Below, in pieces: positions 36,909 to 45,417 of a stretch of DNA of 64,000 bases. Both the position numbers and the translations under genes were made by a program. This DNA comes from Croceitalea rosinachiae (GTDB lineage Bacteria > Bacteroidota > Bacteroidia > Flavobacteriales > Flavobacteriaceae), in NCBI RefSeq assembly GCF_031846445.1, contig NZ_JAVRHR010000001.1:1116001-1180000 (forward strand). The letters are read 5' to 3'. Numbering within the stretch: position 1 is the first letter of the stretch; each line of letters opens with the position of its first letter. The notes beneath the pieces are model-generated. The model saw nothing but the letters and a program-made list of their open reading frames with translations. It had not been told where the DNA came from and searched no databases.

Positions 36909-39428
36909 CTAGTAATTCCATTGTTGTGGCATTTTTTGTTCTCGCATAGGAACAAAAACCAAGTTGTCATCTTCTTCTTCACTGTTTACAAAATGACTAA
37001 AGCGTTTCATCATTTCTGGGTCATTAACAGCTTGTGTCCACTCACATTCAAATTTATTCACCAGAGTTTGCATCTCTTGCTCCAAATCTTCTGCAATACC
37101 CAATTTATCATGAACAATGACCTCTTTTAAGTGCTCCACGCCTCCTTCAAGGTTTTCTTGCCAAGAGGCCGTACGTTGTAATGGTTTTGCGGTACGCATG
37201 TAAAACATTAAATACCGATCTAAATACTTTATTACAGTTGCATTATCAATTTGTTCTGCTAATAATTTAGCATGGCGTGGTGTTGCCCCGCCATTTCCAC
37301 CAACATATAGGTTCCAACCACCTTCTACTGCGATTAAACCAAAATCTTTACCTCTTGCTTCTGCACATTCTCGAATACAACCAGATACACCACCTTTAAT
37401 TTTATGAGGAGCCCGTATACCACGGTAACGGTTCTCTAGCTTTATCCCAAAACTCACACTTTCATCCATGCCATAGCGACACCAAGTGGAACCTACGCAG
37501 GTTTTCACTGTGCGCAAGGATTTTCCATAAGCGTGACCACTTTCAAAACCATGACTAATTAATTCTTTCCAAATTAAGGGCAATTGATTTAAGGTAGCAC
37601 CAAATAAATCTATCCGGACTCCACCTGTAATTTTAGTGTATAAATCATATTTTTTGGCAATTGCCCCTAAGGCAATTAACTTGTCTGGGGTAATTTCTCC
37701 ACCAGGCACTCTAGGAACAACAGAATAGGTTCCATTACGTTGGATATTTGCCAAAAACCGGTCATTGGAGTCTTGGATAGCATATTCTTTATTTGCAGTA
37801 TCGCCATTTATGGAGGCCATTAAAGATGCAATGACAGGTTTGCAAATTTCGCAACCGTCCCCTTCATTTCCATGGGTATCTAAGACTTCATTAAAAGTTT
37901 GGTATCCCTTGACCTGTATAAGACTATATAATTCCTGACGATTGTAATCAAAGTGCTCACATATGGTATCTTTTACTTCAATACCTAAAGATTTTAAAGT
38001 AGCTACAGTTAAGTCCTTTACCATTGGTTTGCAACCACCACAGCCCGTACCTGCTTTTGTACAACTAACTACACCTGCTAAATCTTTTGCCTCACCGTTT
38101 TCAATAGCGCCACAAATCTGCCTTTTGCTAACACTTTCGCAAGAACATACTTGCGCTTCATCTGGTAAATCCATCACATTCCCTAAAGAAGTGGAACCAT
38201 CACTTGCAGGAAGAATTAGCTGCGCAGGGTTTTCTGGTATTTTCATACCGTTTAAATACATTTGATGGAGCATATTGTAATCTGCAGCATCACCAACCAA
38301 TATTCCGCCTAATAAGGATTTTCCATCATGACTTACATTTATTCGCTTATAGGAGAATTCGGTTTTATTCTCAAAAATGATAGAATGTCCTTTAGAAGCA
38401 GGCATAAAAGGCTCACCAAAACTTGCTACATCTACGCCAATTAATTTTAGTTTAGTGGACATATCAATGGCTTCTGCCATTACGATATTTGTATTTCCAA
38501 TAATTTGATTTACCGCTACTGCTACCATTTCGTATCCAGGAGCGACCAAGCCATAAATCATTTGATTGTAAAGTGCAATTTCTCCAATGGCATAGATGCT
38601 GTCGTCGGAAGTTTTCATTGTATTATCTACAACAATACCGCCTCTAATACCAACATCCAACCCACAAGCTTTAGCAAGTTCATCCCTTGGTCTAATACCT
38701 GCCGATATAATGAGCATATCCACATCTAGAATATCTTCTTCACCAAACTCCATTCCAGTGATTTTACTATCGCCTAGAATTTGGTTTGTTGCCTTACTTA
38801 AGTGTATGTTTAGTCCAATGGATTCTAATTTTAGTTGAAGTACATTACTACTTCTTGCGTCTAACTGTCTTGGCATTAATTTAGAAGCGAATTCTACTAC
38901 GTGAGGCTCTAATCCCATATCTAAAACTGCCTTTCCGGCTTCTAGCCCTAGAAGCCCGCCGCCTAAAATAGCAGCTCTTCCATTGCTTTTTTCTGCATTT
39001 ATCTTTTGAGCATAGGCCATCATATCCTCAAGATCTTCAATAGTCCTGTATACAAAAACACCTTCTTTCTCTACACCCTTAATAGGTGGCACAAAAGGTG
39101 AAGATCCCGTGGCCATAATTAAATAGTCATAGGAAAAAGTTCGATTTTTAGCTGTAGTAATTTTTTTATCAGTTCTATGAATTTCGGCAACACGTTCCCC
39201 TGTAATTAATTTGATATGATGTTTTGCGTACCATGATGCTGGAGCCATTTCCAGCGCTTTGGCGTCTTGATTGTCAAAAAAGGCGCTTAAATGAACCCTG
39301 TCATAAGCTGGCCTTGGCTCTTCGCCAAATACGATTAGCTTAAATTCTTGAGCTTTCTCTTGTGCTACAAACTTTTCACAGAATTTGTATCCAACCATTC
39401 CATTACCAATAACAAGAATTGTTTTCAT
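36909..39428 (-). CDS. nirB: NAD(P)H nitrite reductase large subunit NirB
   Basis: The ATG at 39428 gives 839 residues. A TTG three codons earlier is the end of the open frame. NirB reduces nitrite to ammonium in the cytoplasm. Domains in order: FAD/NAD reductase (1-400, IGNGMVGYKFCEKF; GGGLLGLEAG), a BFD [2Fe-2S] domain (CSCESVSKRQICGAI and GTGCGGCKP), a second weaker Cys cluster (GDGCEICKP), and a siroheme-[4Fe-4S] part with TCVGSTWCRYG and GVSGCIRECAEA. The cluster spacing (C-x5-C, C-x3-C) is complete. First gene of a six-gene leftward operon. Confidence 0.97.
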   Translation of the reverse strand: MKTILVIGNGMVGYKFCEKFVAQEKAQEFKLIVFGEEPRPAYDRVHLSAFFDNQDAKALEMAPASWYAKHHIKLITGERVAEIHRTDKKITTAKNRTFSYDYLIMATGSSPFVPPIKGVEKEGVFVYRTIEDLEDMMAYAQKINAEKSNGRAAILGGGLLGLEAGKAVLDMGLEPHVVEFASKLMPRQLDARSSNVLQLKLESIGLNIHLSKATNQILGDSKITGMEFGEEDILDVDMLIISAGIRPRDELAKACGLDVGIRGGIVVDNTMKTSDDSIYAIGEIALYNQMIYGLVAPGYEMVAVAVNQIIGNTNIVMAEAIDMSTKLKLIGVDVASFGEPFMPASKGHSIIFENKTEFSYKRINVSHDGKSLLGGILVGDAADYNMLHQMYLNGMKIPENPAQLILPASDGSTSLGNVMDLPDEAQVCSCESVSKRQICGAIENGEAKDLAGVVSCTKAGTGCGGCKPMVKDLTVATLKSLGIEVKDTICEHFDYNRQELYSLIQVKGYQTFNEVLDTHGNEGDGCEICKPVIASLMASINGDTANKEYAIQDSNDRFLANIQRNGTYSVVPRVPGGEITPDKLIALGAIAKKYDLYTKITGGVRIDLFGATLNQLPLIWKELISHGFESGHAYGKSLRTVKTCVGSTWCRYGMDESVSFGIKLENRYRGIRAPHKIKGGVSGCIRECAEARGKDFGLIAVEGGWNLYVGGNGGATPRHAKLLAEQIDNATVIKYLDRYLMFYMRTAKPLQRTASWQENLEGGVEHLKEVIVHDKLGIAEDLEQEMQTLVNKFECEWTQAVNDPEMMKRFSHFVNSEEEDDNLVFVPMREQKMPQQWNY

Positions 39429-39457
39429 AGGAGCCAATTAAATTGAAAAAACAATAT

Positions 39458-39506
39458 TACGTATAATTACGTATTTTTTATATAATTATATCAAAATAAT
39501 TACGTA
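39458..39506. promoter_or_regulatory. TACGTA repeats between divergent nirB and cobA
   Basis: TACGTA occurs at 39458-39463 and 39468-39473, exactly 10 bp apart (one helical turn), and again at 39501-39506. The intervening DNA is nearly pure A/T. The motif is its own complement, so it could serve both promoters. The nearest copy is 30 nt from the nirB ATG and the third 44 nt from the cobA ATG. See the finding on the shared motif. Confidence 0.65.
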
Positions 39507-39549
39507 CTCTTGTTGCCATATTGCTAATAGGAACTAAGAAATAATTACA

Positions 39550-40326
39550 ATGAAGCAATCATCAATAATTCCAAAAGTTACCTTGGTAGGTGCTGGCCCT
39601 GGTAGTAAAGACTTAATAACAATAAGAGGTTTAAGAGCTTTGCAACAAGCAGATATTATTCTGTACGATGCACTTGTGGACAAAGGGTTGTTAAATGAAG
39701 CTTCTGCTAATACGCCTAAAATATACGTAGGAAAACGATGTGGGCATCATTCCATGGTCCAGGAAGAAATTAATGCTTTACTAGTGGCGTCCGCCTTTAA
39801 TTATGGACATGTTGTACGTCTTAAAGGCGGAGATCCTTTTGTTTTTGGAAGAGCCTCCGAAGAGATTGAACATATAGAATCTTTTGGAATACCAGTAGGC
39901 GTAGTTCCAGGGATAAGTAGCGCCATAGCAGTGCCAGCAAATCAGGGGATACCTTTAACAAAACGAGGAGTAAGTGGTAGTTTTTGGGTGGCTACGGCAA
40001 CTAAAAAAGAAGGGTCTTTTTCGAACGATTTACGTCTTGCAGCACAGTCATCAGCGACCCTGGTAATATTGATGGGGTTACGAAAAATAGATGCTATAGT
40101 TACACTTGTTAAGGAATTTAGAGGTGGGTTAACCCCATTAGCTGTTATACAAAACGGAACCTTGGAAAATGAGTTTTGTATGGTAAGCACATTAAATAAT
40201 ATGGGAGATATAACCTCTAATTTGGATGTTTCACAGCCTGGTATTATTGTTATTGGTGACGTTGTCTCAGAACATCCTACTTTCTTTGAAGACGAAGTAC
40301 AGCGGGTTATTGCATCACAACTATAG
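39550..40326 (+). CDS. cobA: Uroporphyrinogen-III C-methyltransferase
   Basis: This 258-residue SAM enzyme methylates uroporphyrinogen III at C2 and C7 to precorrin-2, the first committed step to siroheme. Motifs: VTLVGAGPGSKDLITIRG at the N-terminus, ILYDALVDKG, VRLKGGDPFVFGRASEE, VVPGISSAIAVPANQGIPLT and LMGLRKI. It is divergent from nirB and pairs with the CysG-N-type gene at 33466, which completes siroheme for NirB. Confidence 0.96.
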   Translation: MKQSSIIPKVTLVGAGPGSKDLITIRGLRALQQADIILYDALVDKGLLNEASANTPKIYVGKRCGHHSMVQEEINALLVASAFNYGHVVRLKGGDPFVFGRASEEIEHIESFGIPVGVVPGISSAIAVPANQGIPLTKRGVSGSFWVATATKKEGSFSNDLRLAAQSSATLVILMGLRKIDAIVTLVKEFRGGLTPLAVIQNGTLENEFCMVSTLNNMGDITSNLDVSQPGIIVIGDVVSEHPTFFEDEVQRVIASQL

Positions 40327-40436
40327 TTAGTAAATCATTAAAAACCCTTATGAAATTTTTAGTAGTATTTAGAATATATACCGTTGATTTATAGAATCAC
40401 TAAAAATGCAACAAACGCTACTTGCTTTTTAGATTT

Positions 40437-40442
40437 TACGTA
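40437..40442. promoter_or_regulatory. Single TACGTA site upstream of the haemoglobin gene
   Basis: TACGTA at 40437-40442 lies 45 nt before the globin ATG, followed by TAATACTTAT. Only one copy is present here, so this is the weakest of the four promoters. Confidence 0.4.
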
Positions 40443-40487
40443 ATAATACTTATAAATTGATTTGGATAATTAAACTCAACACGTAAA

Positions 40488-40862
40488 ATGGAACAACAAG
40501 AACCTCTTTTTGACCGCCTAGGCGGTATGGACGCAGTTAATGCTGCAGTAGACATTTTCTACACCAAAGTATTAGCTGATGAAAGTATAAGTCATTTTTT
40601 CACGAATACGAATATGAAATATCAAGCTGGAAAACAAAAAGCATTTTTGGCCTATGCTTTTGGATGTCCTATGGGGTATACAGGAAAAAGTATGCGAGAG
40701 GCACATGCGCATATGAATATTACTGAAGATCATTTTAATTCAGTAGCAGAACACTTAGTCTCTAGTTTAGAAGAGTTGAATGTGCCTGGGGATATGATAG
40801 ATGAGGTAGCGGCAATTGCTTTAAGTACAAAAAAAGATATTGCAGTTGCAAAGACCGAATAG
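40488..40862 (+). CDS. Group I truncated haemoglobin
   Basis: This 124-residue haem protein has a 2-on-2 globin fold: the PLFDRLGGMDAVNAAVDIFY N-terminus, HFFTNTNM with the B-helix Tyr region, FGCPMGYTGKSMREAHAHMN (the proximal His in REAHAHM), and the EEL turn at the end. Group I globins of this type oxidise NO to nitrate or ferry O2. Here, in a nitrate-assimilation island, it likely handles NO made by side reactions of the nitrite reductase (inference). It is monocistronic, closed by a terminator. Confidence 0.93.
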   Translation: MEQQEPLFDRLGGMDAVNAAVDIFYTKVLADESISHFFTNTNMKYQAGKQKAFLAYAFGCPMGYTGKSMREAHAHMNITEDHFNSVAEHLVSSLEELNVPGDMIDEVAAIALSTKKDIAVAKTE

Positions 40863-40916
40863 GTCTAGAATCACATTTTCGAACAAAAGTAAATAAGGTC
40901 AGCAAACTACTGTTTT

Positions 40917-40941
40917 AATAAAGTCCGTATCGGACTTTATT
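40917..40941. terminator. Terminator after the haemoglobin gene
   Basis: A perfect 11-bp stem AATAAAGTCCG/CGGACTTTATT with loop TAT is 54 nt after the globin stop. It is bidirectional. The T-tail is short (TTATTAGTTTC). Confidence 0.7.
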
Positions 40942-41081
40942 AGTTTCAGGGAATCCTACGTTCCGCAAAAGCCTTGCATATTCCATTGTCTCAAACAATA
41001 ATTTTGAATTTCACAATTTGGAATAAGGATTTTTTTCAATTCACAATTTTTCAAAAGGTTTTCGATACAAGTAAATAAAAA

Positions 41082-41117
41082 TACGTATTAAAACGTAAAA
41101 TATTTAATAGCTACGTA
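41082..41117. promoter_or_regulatory. TACGTA repeats upstream of nrtA
   Basis: TACGTA at 41082-41087, AACGTA at 41092-41097 (exactly 10 bp on) and TACGTA at 41112-41117 (20 bp further) all lie on the same helical face. The last copy is 66 nt before the ATG at 41184. See the finding on the shared motif. Confidence 0.65.
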
Positions 41118-41183
41118 TTAATACTTAAATAAACCATTATGTTTGTTACAGATAAAGAACACAATCTTTTAAAACATATTATT

Positions 41184-42578
41184 ATGAAAACAACCATGAA
41201 AAATTTATGCAGCTTACTAATGGCAGGAATGTTATTAATAGCTTGTGGCGGAAAGAAAGAAAAAAAATCGAAAGATTTAGCCGAAGCGAATACAGAGACG
41301 ACCACGTCGCTCGAAATAGAAAAGCCACAATTGACCTTCGGTTTTATTAAGCTTACCGACATGGCGCCTTTGGCCATAGCAAAAGAAAAGGGATTTTTTG
41401 AAGATGAAGGATTGTTTGTTTCTGTTGAGGCCCAGTCAAACTGGAAAAATGTTCTGGATCGCGTAATCGACGGTCAATTGGACGGTTCCCATATGTTGGC
41501 TGGTCAGCCCATCGCTGCTGGCGCAGGCTTTGGAAGGCAGGCTGATTTGGTTACTCCTTTTTCTATGGATCTGAACGGAAATGGAATTACAGTATCAAAC
41601 GATGTATGGTCAAAAATGAAACCCAATGTACCTACTGATGCTGAGGGAAAACCGGCACATCCGATAAAAGCAGATGCTTTAAAGCCGGTAATTACTGAAT
41701 ATAAGAATAACGGAAAGCCCTTTAAAATGGGAATGGTTTTTCCGGTATCAACACATAACTATGAGATTAGATATTGGTTGGCTGCAGCTGGGATTCATCC
41801 AGGAATGTATACCGCAGATAATGTACAGGGACAGATTGATGCAGAGGTATTATTATCAGTAACTCCACCACCACAAATGCCGGCAACTTTGGAAGCCGGA
41901 ACCATATATGGGTATTGCGTTGGAGAACCTTGGAATCAGCAAGCGGTATTCAAAGGAATTGGAGTGCCGGTAACCACGAACTATGATATCTGGAAAAACA
42001 ATCCTGAAAAAGTATTCGTAATGACAAAGAAATTTGTTGATGAGAACCCAAATACTGCAATTGCCGTGACCAAAGCGTTGATTCGTGCCGGAAAATGGTT
42101 GGATGAACCGAACAATCGTGCAGAAGCAGTGAAGATTTTGTCAATGTCACAATACGTAGGTGCCCCTGAAGAAGTTTTAGCAAATTCTATGACAGGTACA
42201 TTCGAGTTTGAAAAAGGAGATAAAAGATCAATGCCTGATTTTAATGTATTCTATAAGTACAACGCCACTTACCCTTTTTACTCTGACGGTATTTGGTTTT
42301 TGACCCAAATGCGCAGATGGGGACAAATTCCTGAAGCCAAGCCAGCAGGTTGGTATCAAGAAACTATAAAGGACATCTATAGACCAGATATTTGGAAAAA
42401 AGCCGCTGATATCTTGGTGACGGAAGGTCATATTCCAGCAGGTGATATCCCAACTACGGATGGTTATAAGCCGGCTTCGTCAGACTTTATTGATGGTAAC
42501 AGCTATGATGCCAAAGATCCTATCGGATATATCAACAGTTTTAAAATCGGGAACAAGGACGAAGATTCTTCCTTATAA
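41184..42578 (+). CDS. nrtA: Nitrate ABC transporter, substrate-binding lipoprotein NrtA
   Basis: The ATG at 41184 (MKTTMKNLCSLLMA) gives 464 residues. The longer frame from 41139 has an unlikely leader. A lipoprotein signal ends LLIACGG. The NrtA/CmpA-type domain follows: LTFGFIKLTDMAPLAIAKEK, then NWKNVLDRVIDGQLDGSHML and PFSMDLNGNGITVSN, with a C-terminal YPFYSDGIWFLTQMRRWGQ. Nitrate is the likely ligand from context, as bicarbonate-type CmpA relatives would not sit with nitrate reductase. Operon nrtA-nrtB-ATPase-ATPase-barrel follows with short gaps. Confidence 0.95.
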   Translation: MKTTMKNLCSLLMAGMLLIACGGKKEKKSKDLAEANTETTTSLEIEKPQLTFGFIKLTDMAPLAIAKEKGFFEDEGLFVSVEAQSNWKNVLDRVIDGQLDGSHMLAGQPIAAGAGFGRQADLVTPFSMDLNGNGITVSNDVWSKMKPNVPTDAEGKPAHPIKADALKPVITEYKNNGKPFKMGMVFPVSTHNYEIRYWLAAAGIHPGMYTADNVQGQIDAEVLLSVTPPPQMPATLEAGTIYGYCVGEPWNQQAVFKGIGVPVTTNYDIWKNNPEKVFVMTKKFVDENPNTAIAVTKALIRAGKWLDEPNNRAEAVKILSMSQYVGAPEEVLANSMTGTFEFEKGDKRSMPDFNVFYKYNATYPFYSDGIWFLTQMRRWGQIPEAKPAGWYQETIKDIYRPDIWKKAADILVTEGHIPAGDIPTTDGYKPASSDFIDGNSYDAKDPIGYINSFKIGNKDEDSSL

Positions 42579-42589
42579 AATCTATACCA

Positions 42590-43696
42590 ATGAAGCAAAG
42601 TGTAGCAGTACCCAAAACATCATCATTTAAACTAGCGGATACTTTAAAAGCGCTCTTAGCAAAGTTTAAGGTAAAACCACCAAAATTTGAGTTTAATACA
42701 ATATTGAAAAAGCTCATTATCCCTTTGGTGTCCATCGTCGCATTTTTTGGCCTCTGGCATTTTGGAGCAGATTTATTGCGCCAGCGCGAAATTGATTTTC
42801 GAATTGAAAAAACGTTACAAGATCAAGGTCAAGTAGCTGCAGACGCTATGGCTGACTGTTTTGCGGGTAACGGCACAGATTGTCAAACTAATACCTTGCC
42901 CTCACCAAGTCAGGTTTGGGCTTCGGTACAAACATTGGTTGCAGATCACTATGTTATTAAAGCAGACAAGGCAGCCTTCGTTGAAAAAACTGCGGCAGTA
43001 AATGCACAGCGCGCAGAGCAAGGCAAATCGGCAATCGTATACACGGGAAGACCATCTTTTATTGATATTGTTTTAACCAGTTTAAAGACCGTTTTTGCAG
43101 GGTTTTTGTTAGCGTTTTTTATTGCTGTACCAATTGGAATTGTAATTGGGTTGAGCGATACCTTGCGCAACGCGATCAACTGGTTTATACAGGTTTTCAA
43201 ACCAGTATCCCCCGTAGTTTGGTACCTCCTGGTTTTTATGATTGTAAAGACCTTATTGATAGGTACGAGTTCTGATAACTCTTTTGTGATTTCATTTATA
43301 AGTGTGGGCCTATGCTCTATGTGGGCAACTTTAGTAAACACGGCTATGGGCGTTTCTTCAGTGGACAAAGACTATATCAATGTGGCCAAAGTTTTGAAAT
43401 TACGCCCTCTTCAAAAAGTATTTAAGGTGATATTGCCTTCTTCTTTGCCTTTGATTTTTACAGGACTTCGTATAACACTTTCTGTAGCTTGGATGGTATT
43501 GATTGCCATTGAATTATTGGCGCAAAGTCCAGGTCTTGGTTTATTCGTTTGGGAAGAGTTTCAGAATGGGGCAAATGATTCAAATTCAAAGATCATAGTC
43601 GCCATGTTCGTTATTGGAATTATTGGATTCTTATTGGATCGTATTATGTTGATGATTCAAAATACGGTGTCCTTCAATAAAAATGCAACTGCTTAA
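42590..43696 (+). CDS. nrtB: Nitrate ABC transporter permease NrtB
   Basis: This 368-residue inner-membrane permease has the binding-protein-dependent transport signature in the C-terminal half, with FKPVSPVVWYLLVFMIVKTLL and the EAA-like loop VLKLRPLQKVFKVILPSSLP. Its first helix (about 41-58) is followed by an unusually long periplasmic loop (about 60-155) carrying Cys90 and Cys98 (ADCFAGNGTDC), which most NrtB proteins lack in my recollection. It follows nrtA by 11 nt. Confidence 0.93.
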   Translation: MKQSVAVPKTSSFKLADTLKALLAKFKVKPPKFEFNTILKKLIIPLVSIVAFFGLWHFGADLLRQREIDFRIEKTLQDQGQVAADAMADCFAGNGTDCQTNTLPSPSQVWASVQTLVADHYVIKADKAAFVEKTAAVNAQRAEQGKSAIVYTGRPSFIDIVLTSLKTVFAGFLLAFFIAVPIGIVIGLSDTLRNAINWFIQVFKPVSPVVWYLLVFMIVKTLLIGTSSDNSFVISFISVGLCSMWATLVNTAMGVSSVDKDYINVAKVLKLRPLQKVFKVILPSSLPLIFTGLRITLSVAWMVLIAIELLAQSPGLGLFVWEEFQNGANDSNSKIIVAMFVIGIIGFLLDRIMLMIQNTVSFNKNATA

Positions 43697-43705
43697 AACC
43701 TAGAT

Positions 43706-44545
43706 ATGGCTTATTTAGAACTTAAAAATGTTTGCAAGACTTATGGACAAGGGTTAAATACCACCGAGGTATTGAGCGATATCAATCTTTCTATAGAAGA
43801 AGGAGAATTTGTGGCTATCGTTGGCTTTACAGGAAGCGGAAAAACGACCTTGGTCAATCTAGTCAACGGATTATTGCAACCGACAAGTGGTGAGGTATTG
43901 TTCAAAGGAGAACTTGTGAAAGACACCAGTCATGAAAGGGGTGTCATTTTTCAAAATTACTCGTTGTTGCCATGGTTGACCGTTGGTCAAAATGTAGCAA
44001 TGGCTGTTAAAGAGGCGTTTCCAAAAGAAAATAAGGCGGTCATTCAAAAAAGGGTAGCAGATTATGTGGAGATGGTGAGTTTGACACCAGCAATGAACAA
44101 AAGACCCAAAGAACTTTCTGGTGGTATGCGACAACGAGTTGCCGTCGCCCGCGCCTTAGCCATGAATCCAGAGATGATTATAATGGATGAACCACTGGGG
44201 GCATTAGATGCCCTTACTAGGGGAAACTTGCAAGATGAGATTTTAAATATTTGGACAAAGGATAAACGAACTGCTTTATTGATTACCAATGATGTTGACG
44301 AAGGTATTTATATGGCTGATAGAATTATTCCATTGCGACCTGGACCAAAAGCTACATTAGGACCAGAATTTAAGATTGACATTGACCGCCCAAGAGATAA
44401 AACAGAATTAAATGATAATGCGGAATACAAGAAAACAAGAAATGCCATAATCGCTTATTTAATGGGCATTGGCGAAGAGCGAAAAGCGGTCTCAAAGCTA
44501 AATTATGAACTGCCTGATTTGAGTCCGAAGAGTTTTGTGGCCTAA
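43706..44545 (+). CDS. Nitrate ABC transporter ATPase with an altered H-loop
   Basis: This 279-residue protein has Walker A GFTGSGKTT (40-48), signature LSGGMRQRVAVARALA (137-152) and Walker B MIIMDEPLGALD (157-168). The switch histidine of the H-loop is Asn195 (LLITNDVDEG; usual ITHDVDEA). Such a change usually means a weakly or non-hydrolysing site, so this may be the regulatory half of a heterodimer with the next ATPase. It lacks the extra C-terminal NrtA-like domain of cyanobacterial NrtC. It begins 9 nt after nrtB. Confidence 0.94.
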   Translation: MAYLELKNVCKTYGQGLNTTEVLSDINLSIEEGEFVAIVGFTGSGKTTLVNLVNGLLQPTSGEVLFKGELVKDTSHERGVIFQNYSLLPWLTVGQNVAMAVKEAFPKENKAVIQKRVADYVEMVSLTPAMNKRPKELSGGMRQRVAVARALAMNPEMIIMDEPLGALDALTRGNLQDEILNIWTKDKRTALLITNDVDEGIYMADRIIPLRPGPKATLGPEFKIDIDRPRDKTELNDNAEYKKTRNAIIAYLMGIGEERKAVSKLNYELPDLSPKSFVA

Positions 44546-44562
44546 CCTTGAAATAAAAAAAG

Positions 44563-45387
44563 ATGCGTACAACTACCATAACAAAAGAGACAGATGTTGA
44601 AAACGGAATTGTTTTTCCTTCCAACATCATGTTGGACCTTAAAGAACTTAAAAAAGTCTATCCAACACCAAAGGGAGACTATGTGGTTTTAGAGGACCTC
44701 AACCTTCAAATTATGAAGGAGGAGTTTGTTACTATTATTGGCCATTCAGGCTGTGGTAAAACAACAATGCTATCCATGATTGCCGGTTTAAATCCTATTT
44801 CTGGGGGCAATATTGCCATACTAGGAAACCCGGTAAAAGGTCCAGGGCCAGATAGGGGAGTCATTTTTCAAGCACCAAGCTTAATGCCTTGGATGACGGC
44901 ACTTCAAAATGTATTGTTGGGAGTGAATCGCGTATTTCCTCATGCGACGAAGGCACAAAGAAAAGACATCGCAAAATACTATTTGCATAAAGTGGGCCTT
45001 GAGGGTGCTTTTGACAAAAAAGCGAATGAACTTTCGCAGGGTATGCAACAACGAGTAGGTATTGCCAGGGCATTTGCCATAAAACCAAAAGTTTTATTGT
45101 TGGATGAGCCATTCGGAATGCTGGACTCACTGACCAGGGGTGAGTTACAAGACATCCTCATAGAAATATGGAATAAAGAAAAAATTACAGCGGTTATGAT
45201 TACTCACGACGTTGATGAAGCCATCTTTTTGGCAGACCGTGTTGTAATGATGACAAGTGGGCCAAGCGCAAAAATAGGGGATATCCTTACTATTGATTTT
45301 GAACGCCCACGAACCAGAAAATCAGTATTAGAGCACAATGACTATTACAATTACCGGAAACACTTAATCGACTTTTTAGAACACTAA
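44563..45387 (+). CDS. nrtD: Nitrate ABC transporter ATPase (NrtD-like)
   Basis: This 274-residue protein has Walker A GHSGCGKTT, signature LSQGMQQRVGIARAFA (Gln for the usual Gly), Walker B VLLLDEPFGMLD and a normal H-loop MITHDVDEAIFLADR. It should be the hydrolytically active partner of the preceding ATPase (18 nt upstream). The 22-residue N-terminal extension (MRTTTITKETDVENGIVFPS) is extra. The outer-membrane barrel gene follows after 30 nt. Confidence 0.93.
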   Translation: MRTTTITKETDVENGIVFPSNIMLDLKELKKVYPTPKGDYVVLEDLNLQIMKEEFVTIIGHSGCGKTTMLSMIAGLNPISGGNIAILGNPVKGPGPDRGVIFQAPSLMPWMTALQNVLLGVNRVFPHATKAQRKDIAKYYLHKVGLEGAFDKKANELSQGMQQRVGIARAFAIKPKVLLLDEPFGMLDSLTRGELQDILIEIWNKEKITAVMITHDVDEAIFLADRVVMMTSGPSAKIGDILTIDFERPRTRKSVLEHNDYYNYRKHLIDFLEH

Positions 45388-45417
45388 CAATCAAAAAAAA
45401 TTAAAAACCAGTTTATC

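Noticed and set aside
39458..39506. Reading the nir/cob spacer as a standard NarL (TACYYMT) or FNR (TTGAT-N4-ATCAA) site
   Set aside because: The copies have G at position 4, against the NarL consensus, and no FNR half-sites are present at the three promoters. I therefore describe a new motif rather than borrow either name.
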